Source: Diploptera punctata
Lineage: Eukaryota > Arthropoda > Insecta > Blattodea > Blaberidae
Direction: 5' to 3'
Length of the DNA: 64,000 bases
NCBI GenBank assembly: GCA_030220185.1
Contig: JASPKZ010001602.1
Location: forward strand, 783,001-847,000
Shown: positions 43,485 through 54,777 of the stretch, piece by piece
Position numbering within the stretch: the stretch's first letter is position 1
How the letters are laid out: each line of letters starts with the position of its first letter
The notes under the pieces: generated by a model
What the model saw: only the letters and a program-made list of their open reading frames with translations
What the model was told of the DNA's origin: nothing
Database searches by the model: none
Made by a program: the position numbers and the translations under genes

Positions 43485-44194
43485 CGAAGAATGCATTGAG
43501 ACCTACTTCCGCAGCTTTAATGTTTTCAATATTTTCTGAATTTGATGCAAGAAATGGCTCATGGATCGAAACGGATGACAACCTAAGGCGCAAGATCATG
43601 ATTATATATTGGGTACAATAACAGATTCTTTCCAATTCCTGAATTTTTGTCATGGTTGTTGGTGAAGAATAGGGTCCAGTCAGGTTTGAACCCTCAAAAT
43701 TTAATGAAATATTTCCATTTGCTGAGAATAAAGAACCGAAGAATGCATTGAGACCTACTTCCGCAGCTTTAATGTCTTTAATATTTTCTGAATTTGATGC
43801 AAGAAATGGCTCATGGATCCAAACGGATGGCAACCTGATGATTATATATTGGGTATAATAACAGATTATTAGAGGGCCACCCCAGGGAGTAGGCGCCCCT
43901 GCCCTTTTGTGAGCTCCAGGTCCCACTCGTCCCTGGGTAGGGCCCGTCCATAGGGTTACGTGGGGAGAAGAGAAGTCCCCAAAGCCGTAGTGAAGGCAAC
44001 TTCTCTAGGAGACGAACACTCCGAAATTCCAGTACACTGCCCTCCAGGAAGAGGGGTTTGGCTAGAGGCTGGTAATCTCTACTAGTAAAAAATAACTTAC
44101 TCATAAACTTCAGCAGAAGAAAAGCCGGATGGGCAGACCTAGAAAGAGATGGACTGAAGTCGGAACGGGTCAACAGACCTAATCCATGAATGCA

Positions 44195-44230
<36 letters not shown>

Positions 44231-47200
44231 TAACAGATTATTTCCAATTCCTGAATTTTTGTCATGGTTGTTGGTGAAGAATAGGGTCCAGTCAGGTTTG
44301 AACCCTCAAAATTTAATGAAATATTTCCATTTGCTGAGAATAAAGAACCGAAGAATGTTTTGAGACCTACTTCCGCAGCTTTAATGTCTTCAATATTTTC
44401 TGAATTTGATGCAAGAAATGGCTCATGGATCCAAACGGATGGCAACCTGATGATTATATATTGGGTGTAATAACAGATTATTTCCAATTCCTGAATTTTT
44501 GTCATGGTTGTTGGTGAAGAATAGGGTCCAGTCAGGTTTGAACCCTCAAAATTTAATGAAATATTTCCATTTGCTGAGAATAAAGAACCGAAGAATGTTT
44601 TGAGACCTACTTCCGCAGCTTTAATGTCTTCAATATTTTCTGAATTTGATGCAAGAAATGGCTCATGGATCCAAACGGATGGCAACCTGATGATTATATA
44701 TTGGGTATAATAACAGATTATTTCCAATTCCTGAATTTTTGTCATGGTTGCTGGTGAAGAATAGGGTCCAGTCGGGTTTGAACCCTCAAAATTTAATGAA
44801 GTATTTCCATTTGCTGAGAATAAAGAACCGAAGAATGTATTGAGACCTACTTCCGCAGCTTTAATGTCTTCAATATTTTCTGAATTTGATGCAAGAAATG
44901 GATCATGGATCCAAACGGATGGCAACCTGATGATTATATATTGGGTATAATAACAGATTCTTTCCAATTCCTGAATTTTTGTCATGGTTGTTGGTGAAGA
45001 ATTAGGGTCCAGTCAGGTTTGAACCCTCAAAATTTAATGAAATATTTACATTTGCTGAGAATAAAGAACCGAAGAATGCATTGAGACCTACTTCCGCAGC
45101 TTTAATGTCTTCAATATTTTCTGAATTGATGCAATGCAAGAAATGGCTCATGGATCCAAACGGATGGCAACCTGATGATTATATATTGGGTATAATAACA
45201 GATTCTTTCCAATTCCTGAATTTTTGTCATGGTTGTTGGTGAAGAATTAGGGTCCAGTCAGGTTTGAACCCTCAAAATTTAATGAAATATTTACATTTGC
45301 TGAGAATAAAGAACCGAAGAATGCATTGAGACCTACTTCCGCAGCTTTAATGTCTTCAATATTTTCTGAATTTGATGCAAGAAATGGCTCATGGATCCAA
45401 ACGGATGGCAACCTGATGATTATATATTGGGTATAATAACAGATTCTTTCCAATTCCTGAATTTTTGTCATGGTTGTTGGTGAAGAATTAGGGTCCAGTC
45501 AGGTTTGAACCCTCAAAATTTAATGAAATATTTACATTTGCTGAGAATAAAGAACCGAAGAATGCATTGAGACCTACTTCCGCAGCTTTAATGTCTTCAA
45601 TATTTTCTGAATTTGATGCAAGAAATGGCTCATGGATCCAAACGGATGGCAACCTGATGATTATATATTGGGTATAATAACAGATTCTTTCCAATTCCTG
45701 AATTTTTGTCATGGTTGTTGGTGAAGAATTAGGGTCCAGTCAGGTTTGAACCCTCAAAATTTAACGAAATATTTACATTTGCTGAGAATAAAGAACCGAA
45801 GAATGCATTGAGACCTACTTCCGCAGATTTAATGTCTTCAATATTTTCTGAATTTGATGCAAGAAGTGGCTCATGGATCCAAACGGATGGCAACCTGATG
45901 ATTATATATTGGGTATAATAACAGATTCTTTCCAATTCCTGAATTTTTGTCATGGTTGTTGGTGAAGAATTAGGGTCCAGTCAGGTTTGAACCCTCAAAA
46001 TTTAATGAAATATTTACATTTGCTGAGAATAAAGAACCGAAGAATGCATTGAGACCTACTTCCGCAGCTTTAATGTCTTCAATATTTTCTGAATTTGATG
46101 CAAGAAATGGCTCATGGATCCAAACGGATGGCAACCTGATGATTATATATTGGGTATAATAACAGATTATTTCCAATTCCTGAATTTTTGTCATGGTTGT
46201 TGGTGAAGAATTAGGGTCCAGTCAGGTTTGAACCCTCAAAATTTAATTGAAATATTTACATTGGCTGAGAATAAAGAACCGAAGAATGCATTGAGACCTA
46301 CTTCCGCAGCTTTAATGTCTTCAATATTTTCTGAATTTGATGCAAGAAATGGCTCATGGATCCAAACGGATGGCAACCTGATGATTATATATTGGGTATA
46401 ATAACAGATTCTTTCCAATTCCTGAATTTTTGTCATGGTTGTTGGTGAAGAATTAGGGTCCAGTCAGGTTTGAACCCTCAAAATTTAATGAAATATTTAC
46501 ATTTGCTGAGAATAAAGAACCGAAGAATGGATTGAGACCTACTTCCGCCAGCTTTAATGTCTTCAATATTTTCTGAATTTGATGCAAGAAATGGCTCATG
46601 GATCCAAAACGGATGGCAACCTGATGATTATATATTGGGTATAATAACAGATTCTTTCCAATTCCTGAATTTTTGTCATGGTTGTTGGTGAAGAATTAGG
46701 GTCCAGTCAGGTTTGAACCCTCAAAATTTAATGAAATATTTACATTTGCTGAGAATAAAGAACCGAAGAATGCATTGAGACCTACTTCCGCAGCTTTAAT
46801 GTCTTCAATATTTTCTGAATTTGATGCAAGAAATGGCTCATGGATCCAAACGGATGGCAACCTGATGATTATATATTGGGTATAATAACAGATTCTTTCC
46901 AATTCCTGAATTTTTGTCATGGTTGTTGGTGAAGAATTAGGGTCCAGTCAGGTTTGAACCCTCAAAATTTAATGAAATATTTACATTTGCTGAGAATAAA
47001 GAACCGAAGAATGCATTGAGACCTACTTCCGCAGCTTTAATGTCTTCAATATTTTCTGAATTTGATGCAAGAAATGGCTCATGGATCCAAACGGATGGCA
47101 ACCTGATGATTATATATTGGGTATAATAACAGATTCTTTCCAATTCCTGAATTTTTGTCATGGTTGTTGGTGAAGAATTAGGGTCCAGTCAGGTTTGAAC

Positions 47201-48455
47201 CCTCAAAATTTAACGAAATATTTACATTTGCTGAGAATAAAGAACCGGAAGAATGCATTGAGACCTACTTCCGCAGATTTAATGTCTTCAATATTTTCTG
47301 AATTTGATGCAAGAAGTGGCTCATGGATCCAAACGGATGGCAACCTGATGATTATATATTGGGTATAATAACAGATTATTTCCAATTCCTGAATTTTTGT
47401 CATGGTTGTTGGTGAAGAATTAGGGTCCAGTCAGGTTTGGTTTGAACCCTCAAAATTTAATGAAATATTTACATTTGCTGAGAATAAAGAACCGAAGAAT
47501 GCATTGAGACCTACTTCCGCAGCTTTAATGTCTTCAATATTTTCTGAATTTGATGCAAGAAATGGCTCATGGATCCAAACGGATGGCAACCTGATGATTA
47601 TATATTGGGTATAATAACAGATTCTTTCCAATTCCTGAATTTTTGTCATGGTTGTTGGTGAAGAATTAGGGTCCAGTCAGGTTTGAACCCTCAAAATTTA
47701 ATGAAATATTTACATTTGCTGAGAATAAAGAACCGAAGAATGGATTGAGACCTACTTCCGCAGCTTTAATGTCTTCAATATTTTCTGAATTTGATGCAAG
47801 AAATGGCTCATGGATCCAAACGGATGGCAACCTGATGATTATATATTGGGTATAATAACAGATTCTTTCCAATTCCTGAATTTTTGTCATGGTTGTTGGT
47901 GAAGAATTAGGGTCCAGTCAGGTTTGAACCCTCAAAATTTAATGAAATATTTACATTTGCTGAGAATAAAGAACCGAAGAATGCATTGAGACCTACTTCC
48001 GCAGCTTTAATGTCTTCAATATTTTCTGAATTTGATGCAAGAAATGGCTCATGGATCCAAACGGATGGCAACCTGATGATTATATATTGGGTATAATAAC
48101 AGATTATTTCCAATTCCTGAATTTTTGTCATGGTTGTTGGTGAAGAATAGGGTCCAGTCAGGTTTGAACCCTCAAAATTTAATGAAATATTTCCATTGGC
48201 TGAGAATAAAGAACCGAAGAATGTATTGAGACCTACTTCCGCAGCTTTAATGTCTTCAATATTTTCTGAATTTGATGCAAGAAATGGCTCATGGATCCAA
48301 ACGGATGGCAACCTGATGATTATATATTGGGTATAATAACAGATTATTTCCAATTCCTGAATTTTTGTCATGGTTGTTGGTGAAGAATAGGGTCCAGTCA
48401 GGTTTGAACCCTCAAAATTTCATAAAATATTTCCATTTGCTAAGAATTAAGAACC
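43485..48455 (-). repeat. 240/241-bp tandem satellite, ~19 units
   Basis: Counting from the marker gtcatggttgttggtgaag, units recur at 43654, 44264 and then every 240-246 bp to 48370, with partial units at both ends. One 358-bp insertion lies in unit 2. Units are nearly identical, and almost all contain a ggatcc. Interior units are mostly 241 bp (aagaattagggtcc, tttacatttg). Left-edge and right-edge units are 240 bp (aagaatagggtcc, tttccattt), so the minus frame stays open across units there. That frame has MTKIQELE, VWIHEPFLASNSENIEDIKA and GLNAFFGSLFSAN per unit. Confidence 0.97.
43871..44228 (+). mobile_element. 358-bp non-autonomous LINE-d-tailed element inserted in the satellite
   Basis: Flanked by the direct repeat aataacagattatt (43857-43870 and 44229-44242). 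The first ~230 bp are GC-rich and non-coding. The last ~125 bp are a LINE-d 3' end (RMGRPRKRWTEVG-type text, gtcggaacgggtcaacagac, ctaatccatgaatg, (GAT)n). It is either an internally deleted LINE-d relative or a SINE that borrowed the LINE-d tail. The first 7 bases (agagggc) can pair with gcccttt at 43901-43907, the same 23-nt spacing as the P1 helix at 12196. Confidence 0.85.
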
Positions 48456-48564
48456 ACATCGACTGCACACTCTTTTGGAATAAACTGTCAGTGAATCACA
48501 CTTTCAATGTTCCATCAGACACACAACATTACATTAAAAACATTAATTATGAGACAACCTAATA

Positions 48565-49010
48565 AAAAGACCACTTTACATATTTAAAATGCAACTCGAA
48601 CATCAGTCATCATTCTATTTTAAAGTATATTCCATATTTTATTATTTAAATATTGACAGATGGTATTTTATTGTATTTTTGCAAGCATCAGTATTTGTTG
48701 TGATTTTATCCATGAAAATTCATATAAAGTAACTTCTATTCTCCGCTGGTGCATATTATTTTCTTGTTTTGTTCTTAGCAAAGATCTAAATTGACATTTA
48801 TCATATATTATGTATTAAGATAAAATTGTAATACAAAACTCCCCTAGTAATTGTAATGCCAATATGTTATAAAAAGTTAATTTGATTCCTTCTGTGATTT
48901 GCATACTTAAGAAAAAGACATTTAATTGCATTCTTTACATGAAAAGAAAAGTTGATTATTTGCACCATTCTAGCTCTTTATTTTATGCTATTTTGGAAAT
49001 TTGTACCCAT
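48565..49010. other. Nothing recognised
   Basis: AT-rich DNA flanking the mariner-like element. Confidence 0.5.
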
Positions 49011-49022
49011 ATATTATATATG

Positions 49023-49373
49023 TCCACCGCTGTGGTCTCGAGGTAGCGTGCTGCCTTGTCACGCAGCGGGCCCGGGTTCGATCCCCGGTCGGGGCAGTTT
49101 TTCCGGGTGAGGTTTTTATCGGGGTTTTTCCTCACCTGTAAGACAAATGTCGGGAAAACTTTATGGCCCAAACGGTCCCCGAAATCATATGGCCATCATC
49201 CTTATCATTATCATTGTTACCATTATCATTATCATCATCATCCTTCACCGGTGTGGAAAGCAACGGGAAGCTACCACACCTACACAATTCCCTAGTAAAA
49301 CTGCAAGCATAGCATGAAAATGCTATGATTGCAGTGAAGGACCTGCCTTCGGGCAGAATTACTATGGATGGAT
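49023..49373 (+). mobile_element. SINE-A, full-length copy with TSD
   Basis: tccaccgctgtggtctcgag to actatggatgga. Box B gggttcgatccccgg is perfect. The 11-bp repeat tattatatatg lies at 49012-49022 and 49373-49383. Probably the youngest-looking SINE-A here. Confidence 0.95.
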
Positions 49374-49383
49374 ATTATATATG

Positions 49384-49668
49384 CCTTGTCACGCGATCGG
49401 GACAGGCTCCTGGATGAGTTTTTTTCGGGGTTTTTCCTCACCTGTAAGACAAATGTCAGGAAGCGTAGGGCCTAACGGTTCCCGAAAATCATCCGGTCAT
49501 CATTATTATCCTTATTATTATCATCATCATCATCCTTCACCGGTGTAGAAAGCAACGGGAAGCTACCACACCTATAATTCCTTAGTAAAACTGCAAAGCA
49601 TAGCATGAAAATGCTATGATTGCAGTGAAAGACCTTCCCTCGGGCAGAATTACTATGGATGGATGGAT
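49384..49668 (+). mobile_element. SINE-A, divergent subfamily, 5'-deleted
   Basis: Begins within the head (ccttgtcacgcgatcggga), has lost box B, then has the gacaggctcctgg variant body, the ATC stretch and the 3' end tactatggatggatgga. Tandem and in the same orientation as the copy before it. Confidence 0.9.
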
Positions 49669-50640
49669 ATTATATTTAATGTATCATATTTTCAAGCGAT
49701 TTTACAAGTCCCTGAGTATGATGATTCACCTCGTTATGAATGTTGAATGCAACTTGAATGTATTGGCAAAGCTGAAGTTATGTTTTTACCATTTTTAATA
49801 ATAATGCTTAAATGAATGTATCCACGCTATAACATGTGAAAAAAATGTTAACCCTCCTGCTTATTTCTTATAATGTCGTTCAGATCTACAAACCAGTATA
49901 GTATGTTTATTATTATATTTCATTTATCATTTTTTATAGTAGCCTATTATTCTTTTCCCAGGTATTGTAGAAAAAATCAAAATCTTTTGTGCTTCTCACA
50001 CATAATGAAATTCAAGATTTTAATTTGATTTAATATTCCATGTTTAGCTTTAAATTATAACTAAAAGAAAATTCCTGCCAAAAAATATATTTATCGTTAG
50101 TCAATGACATTCATTTTATCCTAATGTTTTACTTTTCTGGGATCAAGATCAGATTTTTAACTACTTGTTCAATGTAAGTACCACATTGATATGGGTAGAG
50201 CTTACGTCCAAAAACAGAAAAGTCTATCTTTTTTTTTTTTTGGAAATGATAAAAACTAAAAATGAGATTCACATTAATCCTATGAATTTACTTTTTTTTT
50301 GTGAGTATACTAAAGGGGTCGCATACAAATTTATATTGCAAACCAGATTTTTTTACATAGATTTACTCTGAATTGTTATAAAAATATGCTGTTCAGATTG
50401 ACACCAGTCGACTTGTTTAGCGTTGATTGAAAATTACGTGTACATGTTCAGTTTCGGTTGAAAAACAGTGTCTGGTTATTGTACATGAAAGGCCTTCAGG
50501 ATTAGGATCTTCATTTCATCATTGTGCCTGACATGATCAGAGGTTTTACTATAATACTGATGTACTTATGCTTAATATTAGGAAAACAGATTATCTGTCA
50601 ATAAGTAATAGGACTACTATATGGGAAATAGTGTCTACTT
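49669..50640. other. AT-rich DNA, nothing recognised
   Basis: Short frames only, none with a motif. Confidence 0.5.
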
Positions 50641-50644
50641 CTCA

Positions 50645-50940
50645 TTTCTTCAGGTCTTTAAATAAAAATAATAGTATCTAAAATAACAAAAATTAGATTA
50701 CGTAAGACCCTTATTCGCTCAGTGGTGGCATATGGCGCAGAAACGTGGCCAGTGAAAACAACAGACGAAAATGATCTTCGAGTCTTTAAAATAAATATTT
50801 TCAGGAGGATAAATGACCCAGTGTGTGATACCGTACCGGGTATATAAAATTAAATAAATTGACGAAGGAAAGAATACTACGAGTTTTGTTAAGTTGTTAA
50901 TACTAAGATACCTCATCACATAGCACGAATGCAAGATAAA
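50645..50940 (+). pseudogene. LINE C-terminal fragment
   Basis: Plus strand: TKIRLRKTLIRSVVAYGAET, WPVKTTDENDLRVFKINIFR and RINDPVCDT, then, after breaks, KIPHHIARMQDKN. The A-Y-G-A-E-T-W block and H-I-A-R-M block are the usual order. Truncated by the Jockey-like element that follows. Confidence 0.8.
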
Positions 50941-50944
50941 AATA

Positions 50945-51409
50945 ACAGTTACAGCTGATTTTCCACAAATAAATGGAGTTTTTGTAACTACATTTGCTGA
51001 TGATACTGCCATACTCTTTTCACATGAAGATGCTAGGCAAGCATCTGAACACCTCCAGCAACAACTTAATAAGACAGAAGAATGGTTAACTACATGGCGT
51101 ATACGAACTAGTGAAAATAAATCTATTCTTATTACATTTGGAACCAGAACTGGTAATTGTCCTACTGTAACATTAAATAATAAAACTCTTCCAACAGATG
51201 ATACCGTCAAGTATTTGGGAATACATCTTGATCGTCGTTTAACATGAAGGAAAAACATTCAACAAAAACATACAGAGTTAAAACTAAAAACATCAAAACT
51301 TAATTGGCTAATAGGTCACAAATCAAAACTGAGTCTAGAAAATAAACTGCTAATATATAAAATTATACTCAAACCGATTTGGACTTATGGTATCCAATTA
51401 TGGGGAACT
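50945..51409 (+). pseudogene. Jockey-like LINE, RT 3' part (before insertion)
   Basis: The plus frame has INGVFVTTFADDTAILFSHE (FADD codons 50993-51004), LNKTEEWLTTWRI, TVKYLGIHLDRRLT followed by a stop where W is expected, then LLIYKIILKPIWTYGIQLWG. The V-K-Y-L-G-[IV]-x-L-D and P-I-W-T-Y-G-I-Q-L-W-G strings are hallmark Jockey-clade RT sequence. It is 5'-truncated before FADD. The frame is cut at 51409 by the GC-rich insertion and resumes at 52823. The 179-codon minus frame over this region is an antisense shadow. Confidence 0.92.
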
Positions 51410-52808
51410 AGGCCCAGCCGTCCACCCCTTGGGATACCTCGGTCGTCATGACCATACTCCCAAGTCCTAGTTCTAGTCCTCCCTATCCTATGTTCACGTC
51501 CACGTTCAAGTTCACGGTCCTTAAACCAACACCCCAGGGAGAGAGTGTTGGAGTTTGCAGTTCTGGGAATTGCTGAGCTACATAGTACATCAGGTCGCTC
51601 AATCCTGACGACCCCACAGTTGGTCCACGGGCTCCATGAGCCTAGCCGGGAGGACTGCTGTCGCAGATCCACCGACCATTCCCCTGTTCTGCCTCCAGGG
51701 ACGTGTCCTGCAGCCGTTGTGAGACCGGCTAGGGCTACAAGCCCAACAGTGTGAGACTTTTAGTACATCCAGGTGCTCATCTCCTGGCGACCCCACAGTT
51801 TGTCGACGGGCCCATAGGCCGAGCCAGGAACCAGTACAGTAGCTCCCCTCTGGACTGGTCCGAGCCGAGCCCTGGTGTGCCCCCAGGGACGCCTTCTGCA
51901 GCTGTTGTGGGCCAGCACGGAGCTCGCAAGCTCCAACAGATGAGCAAATAGTTCGACAAGGCGCTCAACTCTTGCCTACCCCACTAATGGTTCACGAGTC
52001 CCTTGGACTTGACCGGGAGGACTCTCTACAAATCCACCGACCTTTCCCCCAGTGCACCAGCTGGGGACGTGTTTGGTTGCTGAAGTGGGTCCAGCCTGAG
52101 CTATAGTACGTCAGGTCGCTCAACTCCTGACGACCTCACAGATTGTCCTTGGGTCACCCGGTTCCAGAGTCGGCGCTAAATCACACCAACAAAGACCGCG
52201 CTTCCTCCTTTCCCGAGCTTATTGACCTGGTGGTAATTCCCAGCATTACGCCCGGTATTGTCCCAACCAGCCCGTTCGCAAGACTAAGCCTAGTCGTGCC
52301 GCTGCTGTGAGTCAGCCCACTGAGCAATGTAGGCATCCAGGGAGCTCATCGCCCATGGTGCCCCCACAAAGGTCCTCGGGATTAACCAAGAGATGGGAGC
52401 TTCTGATCTCCACAATCTCCCACCGCCTCGCCACGACGGCCGCTGCTCCCGCTGTGGGCCGGGACATTTGAGCTTTAGTACAACAGGGCGCTCGTCTCCT
52501 GTTGACCCCACTTATGGTCCGCGAGTCCATCGGGCTTGGAAGGGAGGACTGACTAGCAGATCCATCGACCTTTTCCCCACTACGCCACCGAGGGGACGCG
52601 ATTTGCTGCTGAAGTGGGCGCAGCACGAGCTATGTAGTGCATCAGGTCGCTCGAGTCCTGACGACCTCACAAATGGCCCGCGGGTCCGGTCTGGACCTAG
52701 CCGGGAGGAGTGCAAGCAAACCACCGACCGTTCCCCTATCCGTCTCCCGGGGACGCGCCCTGTTGCTGTTGTGAGCACAGCTGGGGCCCGATAAACGGAC
52801 CCCCAGGG
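51410..52808. mobile_element. GC-rich, internally repetitive 1.4-kb insertion, unclassified
   Basis: A 1399-bp insertion between two copies of aattatggggaact (51396-51409 and 52809-52822), markedly more GC-rich than the rest of the window. A motif of the form agtacatcaggtcgctca, then c-tgacgacc-cac and a gtcc-cggg block recurs about seven times (near 51586, 51761, 51949, 52104, 52325, 52477 and 52636), so it is an array of divergent ~155-190-bp units. Open frames in both strands repeat a GRSxPxDLTxGPRV-like peptide; one has CSRCGPGH, reminiscent of half a zinc knuckle. No known domain, TIR or poly(A) is evident. Confidence 0.85.
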
Positions 52809-52822
52809 AATTATGGGGAACT

Positions 52823-53199
52823 GCCAGCAATTCCAATATTGAAATTCTACAGATTTCAGTCAAAGACCCTTCGCTTTATTGTTGCTGCTCCATGGTATGT
52901 AAACAACGCCACCATTCATCATGATTTAAAAATAGCTACTGTAAAAGAAGAAATAGAAAAGTACAGCACTCGATATCTAAGGCGACAAGAAGTTCATCCT
53001 AATCATCTTGCAATCAATATTCTAGACAACTGCGAAGAAATAAGAAGACTAAAAAGAAATAAAATATTAGAACTTGCTTCCATTTTCAAATAATTTTTTT
53101 TTCTAATGGAGTGCTGTCAATGAACAGTATTCTCCTTACTAGTTATGTTTTTAACAAGATAGATTGTAAATTAGCAATAAAATTTAAAAAAAATACAGA
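52823..53199 (+). pseudogene. Jockey-like LINE, C-terminus (after insertion) and 3' end
   Basis: Resumes as ASNSNIEILQ, then FQSKTLRFIVAAPWYVNNAT, TVKEEIEKYSTRYLRR and HPNHLAINILD, ending at a TAA at 53091. The A-P-W-Y-V-x-N block is typical of the Jockey C-terminus. A ~105-bp AT-rich 3' UTR ends in an A-rich run near 53190-53199. One frame slip lies near 52850. Confidence 0.92.
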
Positions 53200-53344
53200 T
53201 TTAAGATATAAAAATGTAATAGACAGGTTTCCAGTAATCTCCTTTGAGTCAACGAATTAAATAATGTTGAAACAAATGAAAACTTGAAATTTTCAAGAAA
53301 GTTGTGTAATTTTGGCTCATAGAAGAATCAATCGAGACCACTAA

Positions 53345-53753
53345 CTGCTTACTTCACTAGTACATCGGACCCGGAAGCTCAAGGCTGCGAGGAAATAAGC
53401 TGTCCATATATTTCTATCCTGAGCTAACATTTTCAATTCATTCCCTGTATAACTCTTCTGTCTCTAATCGTAGTTAATATTTATTCTCCCACCTCATTCT
53501 TGACCTACCTATAGGGCGCTTATCCTCTGGTTTTTCCATAAGAAGTTTCAATGCCCCACTTTCCTTCCCCATTTGTGCCTTATGTTCTGCCGGTCTCGGT
53601 TTACAAGACTTAGCAATCGTCATTATGTCTAATTTCCCATAGTGATCATGTAGCTCACTGCTATGTAGTTTTCTATATTCGCCTGTCTGTTCGTCTCTCT
53701 GCTCTAACAAAATTCATAAGCACTTTGCTCTCAAATACTGTAATCCTAAACGA
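53345..53753 (-). pseudogene. LINE-e C-terminal region
   Basis: Minus strand: LRVFESKVLMNFVRAERRTD, EYRKLHSSELHDHYGKLD, IMTIAKS, KESGALKLLMEKPEDKRPIG and RSRMRWENKY. The terminus lies near 53350 (cactagtacatcggaccc). Longer upstream coverage than most LINE-e tails, but still no RT. Confidence 0.88.
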
Positions 53754-53756
53754 GAC

Positions 53757-53882
<126 letters not shown>

Positions 53883-54054
53883 ATCTTCTTTAAAAATATT
53901 CTGAGCTCTTACAAGTGCTTCCGTACCTATTGAGATAGTTTCCATATTACAATTTTTACGTCTGACGAAGAAGGATTCCATTTTTAATTCTTAGTGTTGT
54001 GATTTAAAACTAGTACAGTTTCTGACTAAATATTAAACACGTTTTATTGATATA

Positions 54055-54152
54055 CCCAGGTGAGCAATTTTAATTATCTGGGATACAATGTGAAGACATT
54101 GCAAACAAAATAAGTACCGTAAATTTAATTGTGTGTGTGTGTGCACGCGTGC

Positions 54153-54184
<32 letters not shown>

Positions 54185-54600
54185 AAGTGTGTGTGCGTGT
54201 GCGTGTGTAACCATAAAACGAAGTCTGAAGAGAACTAGAAAGGATACACTTTAAAACTGTATAAAACAATGGCGGTTCCAACGCTACTATATGGTTCGAA
54301 ACACAGGGTCTTAACCAAAAACAAGGAACGAAGAATACAATTTCAGAAATTAGGTTTTTGGGGAGTGTGGCTAGCTATACAATAGCAGATCTGAAACGAA
54401 ATGAAGATATACGAGCAGAATTAAATATATTCAACCTATTAGATAGGATTGCACAATACAGAATTCCGAAACAGATTCTTCACTATAGACCACTGGGACG
54501 AAGAAATATAGCAAGACCAAGTAAAAGATGGACAGACCAATTCTAACATGAGATCGGAATAGATCTTAAGGTCTAATCCTTGATGCTGTTGCTGATGATG
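54055..54600 (+). pseudogene. LINE-d-like C-terminal region split by a GT array
   Basis: EQFNYLGYNVKTL before the microsatellite (54131-54208). After it come LYKTMAVPTLLYGSKHRVL, RNEDIRAELNIFNLLDRIAQ, RIPKQILHYRPLGRRNIA and RPSKRWTDQF. The 3' end is gagatcggaatagatcttaa, then ggtctaatccttgatg and a GAT-type tail. The H-x-x-R-M block is deleted. Confidence 0.88.
54131..54208. repeat. (GT)n microsatellite
   Basis: Imperfect GT/GC array lying inside LINE-d-like coding remains. Confidence 0.95.
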
Positions 54601-54777
54601 ATCGATATACCGATATCTTCATTAGTTTGTTAACAGACTAGTAAAAATCAAATAATGATTTATATAGAGGCTTTGTAACTTGGACTACATTGGTTTTAAT
54701 TGCTAACGAAGATAATGTACCTCACTGGTTTGAAGTTTTTCTCCATTCACCGAATGGAGAAGACTACATGATCTTTA

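Larger units (their letters stand above)
43329..48564 (-). mobile_element. Mariner-like element remnant with interior expanded into a satellite
   Basis: The left end has ttgattgtctcataagtg and the right end has ttatgagacaacctaa, whose reverse complement is ttaggttgtctcataa. The shared core ttgtctcataa is an inverted terminal pair of mariner type, with TA next to the right end. A transposase C-terminus is readable just inside the left end (43388-43463, minus). Almost all of the interior is the 240/241-bp array. I infer that one internal coding segment was amplified in tandem after the element inserted. The TIR call rests on ~11 exact bases plus context. Confidence 0.7.

Noticed and set aside
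44179..48371. Series of 66-268-codon minus frames that look like a repeat protein gene
   Set aside because: They are the tandem satellite read in one frame. Interior 241-bp units break the frame at each repeat, and there is no promoter or start context.
43485..48455. CRISPR-like repeat array
   Set aside because: The repeats are 240 bp and contiguous with no unique spacers, and the context is a eukaryotic transposon.
50719..51258. 179-codon minus-strand open frame
   Set aside because: It is antisense to the Jockey-like RT (FADD and VKYLGIHLD on the plus strand), and its peptide has no recognisable motif.
51385..52794. Several 60-133-codon frames as a cluster of small host genes
   Set aside because: High GC makes stops rare, frames overlap on both strands, and they repeat the same unit. 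The region is one insertion with a TSD.
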